Below, piece after piece: positions 63,707 to 64,000 of a stretch of 64,000 nt of DNA (positions are counted from its first letter, which is position 1; each line of letters opens with the position of its first letter). The DNA is from Candidatus Bilophila faecipullorum. GTDB lineage: Bacteria; Desulfobacterota; Desulfovibrionia; Desulfovibrionales; Desulfovibrionaceae. The position numbers and the translations under genes were made by a program. Under the pieces are notes generated by a model, which saw nothing but the letters and a program-made list of their open reading frames with translations, was not told the origin of the DNA and did no database searches. The stretch spans positions 51,529 through 115,528 of the forward strand of contig CALVEZ010000007.1 of NCBI GenBank assembly GCA_944326695.1. Reading direction: 5' to 3'.

Positions 63707-63879
63707 CTCGTCGGGAGAGGGGTTGAAAGGTTTGGACAGGGGTAGCGGGCTCCTTTCTCAGGGACCGCCCGCAGGGGCAGGCGCAGGTCGGGCCAAGCCC
63801 GCCCCACACCCGCATGGAAAAACAGCGAGGAACGGACCCATGCGGAACCGCCACCGCCACACAAGGCCGCGGCGCGGAT

Positions 63880-63968
63880 AAACGTCTTGGGAGGGAGAGG
63901 GGTGGGGTTTGGGGAGGGGGGGGGGAACCTTTCTTCAGAAAGGGTCCCGCCCCCCCACCCAAGTCTCC
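63880..63968. repeat. G-rich hairpin repeat, copy 2
   Basis: AAACGTCTTGGGAGGGAGAGG is followed by GGTGGGGTTTGGGG, a G10+ tract, the palindrome CTTTCTTCAGAAAG and a C-rich arm (CCCGCCCCCCCACCC). The G- and C-rich arms can pair. The G runs also satisfy a G-quadruplex pattern. Copy 1 is at 54583-54740. No gene is seen from 63707 to the window end. Confidence 0.65.
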
Positions 63969-64000
63969 GGGCTTCAAACGAGGGAACGGAGCGGGGATGC

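Overview
The window is about 60% GC and looks like chromosomal DNA of a sulfidogenic deltaproteobacterium of the Desulfovibrionaceae. A Bilophila- or Desulfovibrio-like gut organism is most likely. The pointers are a split-Soret cytochrome c gene, a HesB-like gene with an in-frame UGA at the conserved cysteine, TRAP transport genes, and a large type III secretion island. The genus assignment is an inference from gene content; no rRNA gene is present.

Left part (1-23 kb). This holds the end of an HSL-type alpha/beta hydrolase, a small Lar-like zinc-ribbon protein, a DMT exporter, a 1020-residue dual-GGDEF/EAL protein, a CorA-type transporter and a HesB-like selenoprotein gene hidden by its UGA codon. 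A catabolic cluster follows (9.2-16.2 kb): UxaA-type dehydratase, fuconolactonase-like amidohydrolase, SDR dehydrogenase, FucP-like permease, DapA-type aldolase and a second amidohydrolase. The gene set matches the non-phosphorylating L-fucose pathway of Campylobacter jejuni. Next come a membrane-anchored LuxR-type regulator and a divergent TRAP transporter operon (dctP, fused dctQM, GlcG/HbpS-like gene). A decayed zone with a broken GGDEF/EAL remnant and an AT-rich stretch leads to a tRNA-Arg(CCT).

Middle part (23.2-49.7 kb). This is a nearly complete, Ysc-like type III secretion system. The leftward arm runs sctW, a sycN-like gene, sctX, sctY, sctV, sctS, sctT, sctU and a sigma-54 activator. 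The rightward arm runs an EspA/SseB-like filament gene, an SycD-type chaperone gene, translocators sctE and sctB, small unknown genes, sctC, sctD, a PscE/F/G-like needle trio, sctI, sctJ, sctK, sctL, sctN, sctO, sctP, sctQ, sctR, a STAS/HATPase partner-switch pair and a lytic transglycosylase. Two divergent sigma-54-type promoters (GG-N10-GC) lie between the arms, and the activator is encoded at the end of the left arm. Two copies of a 140-bp hairpin-rich element sit exactly at the stop codons of sctL and sctP.

Right part (49.7-64 kb). These are housekeeping genes, mostly leftward: a PP-loop ATPase with an NFACT-R-like tail, split-Soret cytochrome c, argH, argG, a metallo-beta-lactamase-fold hydrolase, topA and a Sel1-repeat protein. 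Then comes an exported protein whose reading frame continues through a UGA in a U-A-S-C context (a candidate undescribed selenoprotein), and finally a second DMT transporter. Two copies of a G-rich hairpin repeat and two (TTC) triplet tracts of 11 and 12 units are also present.
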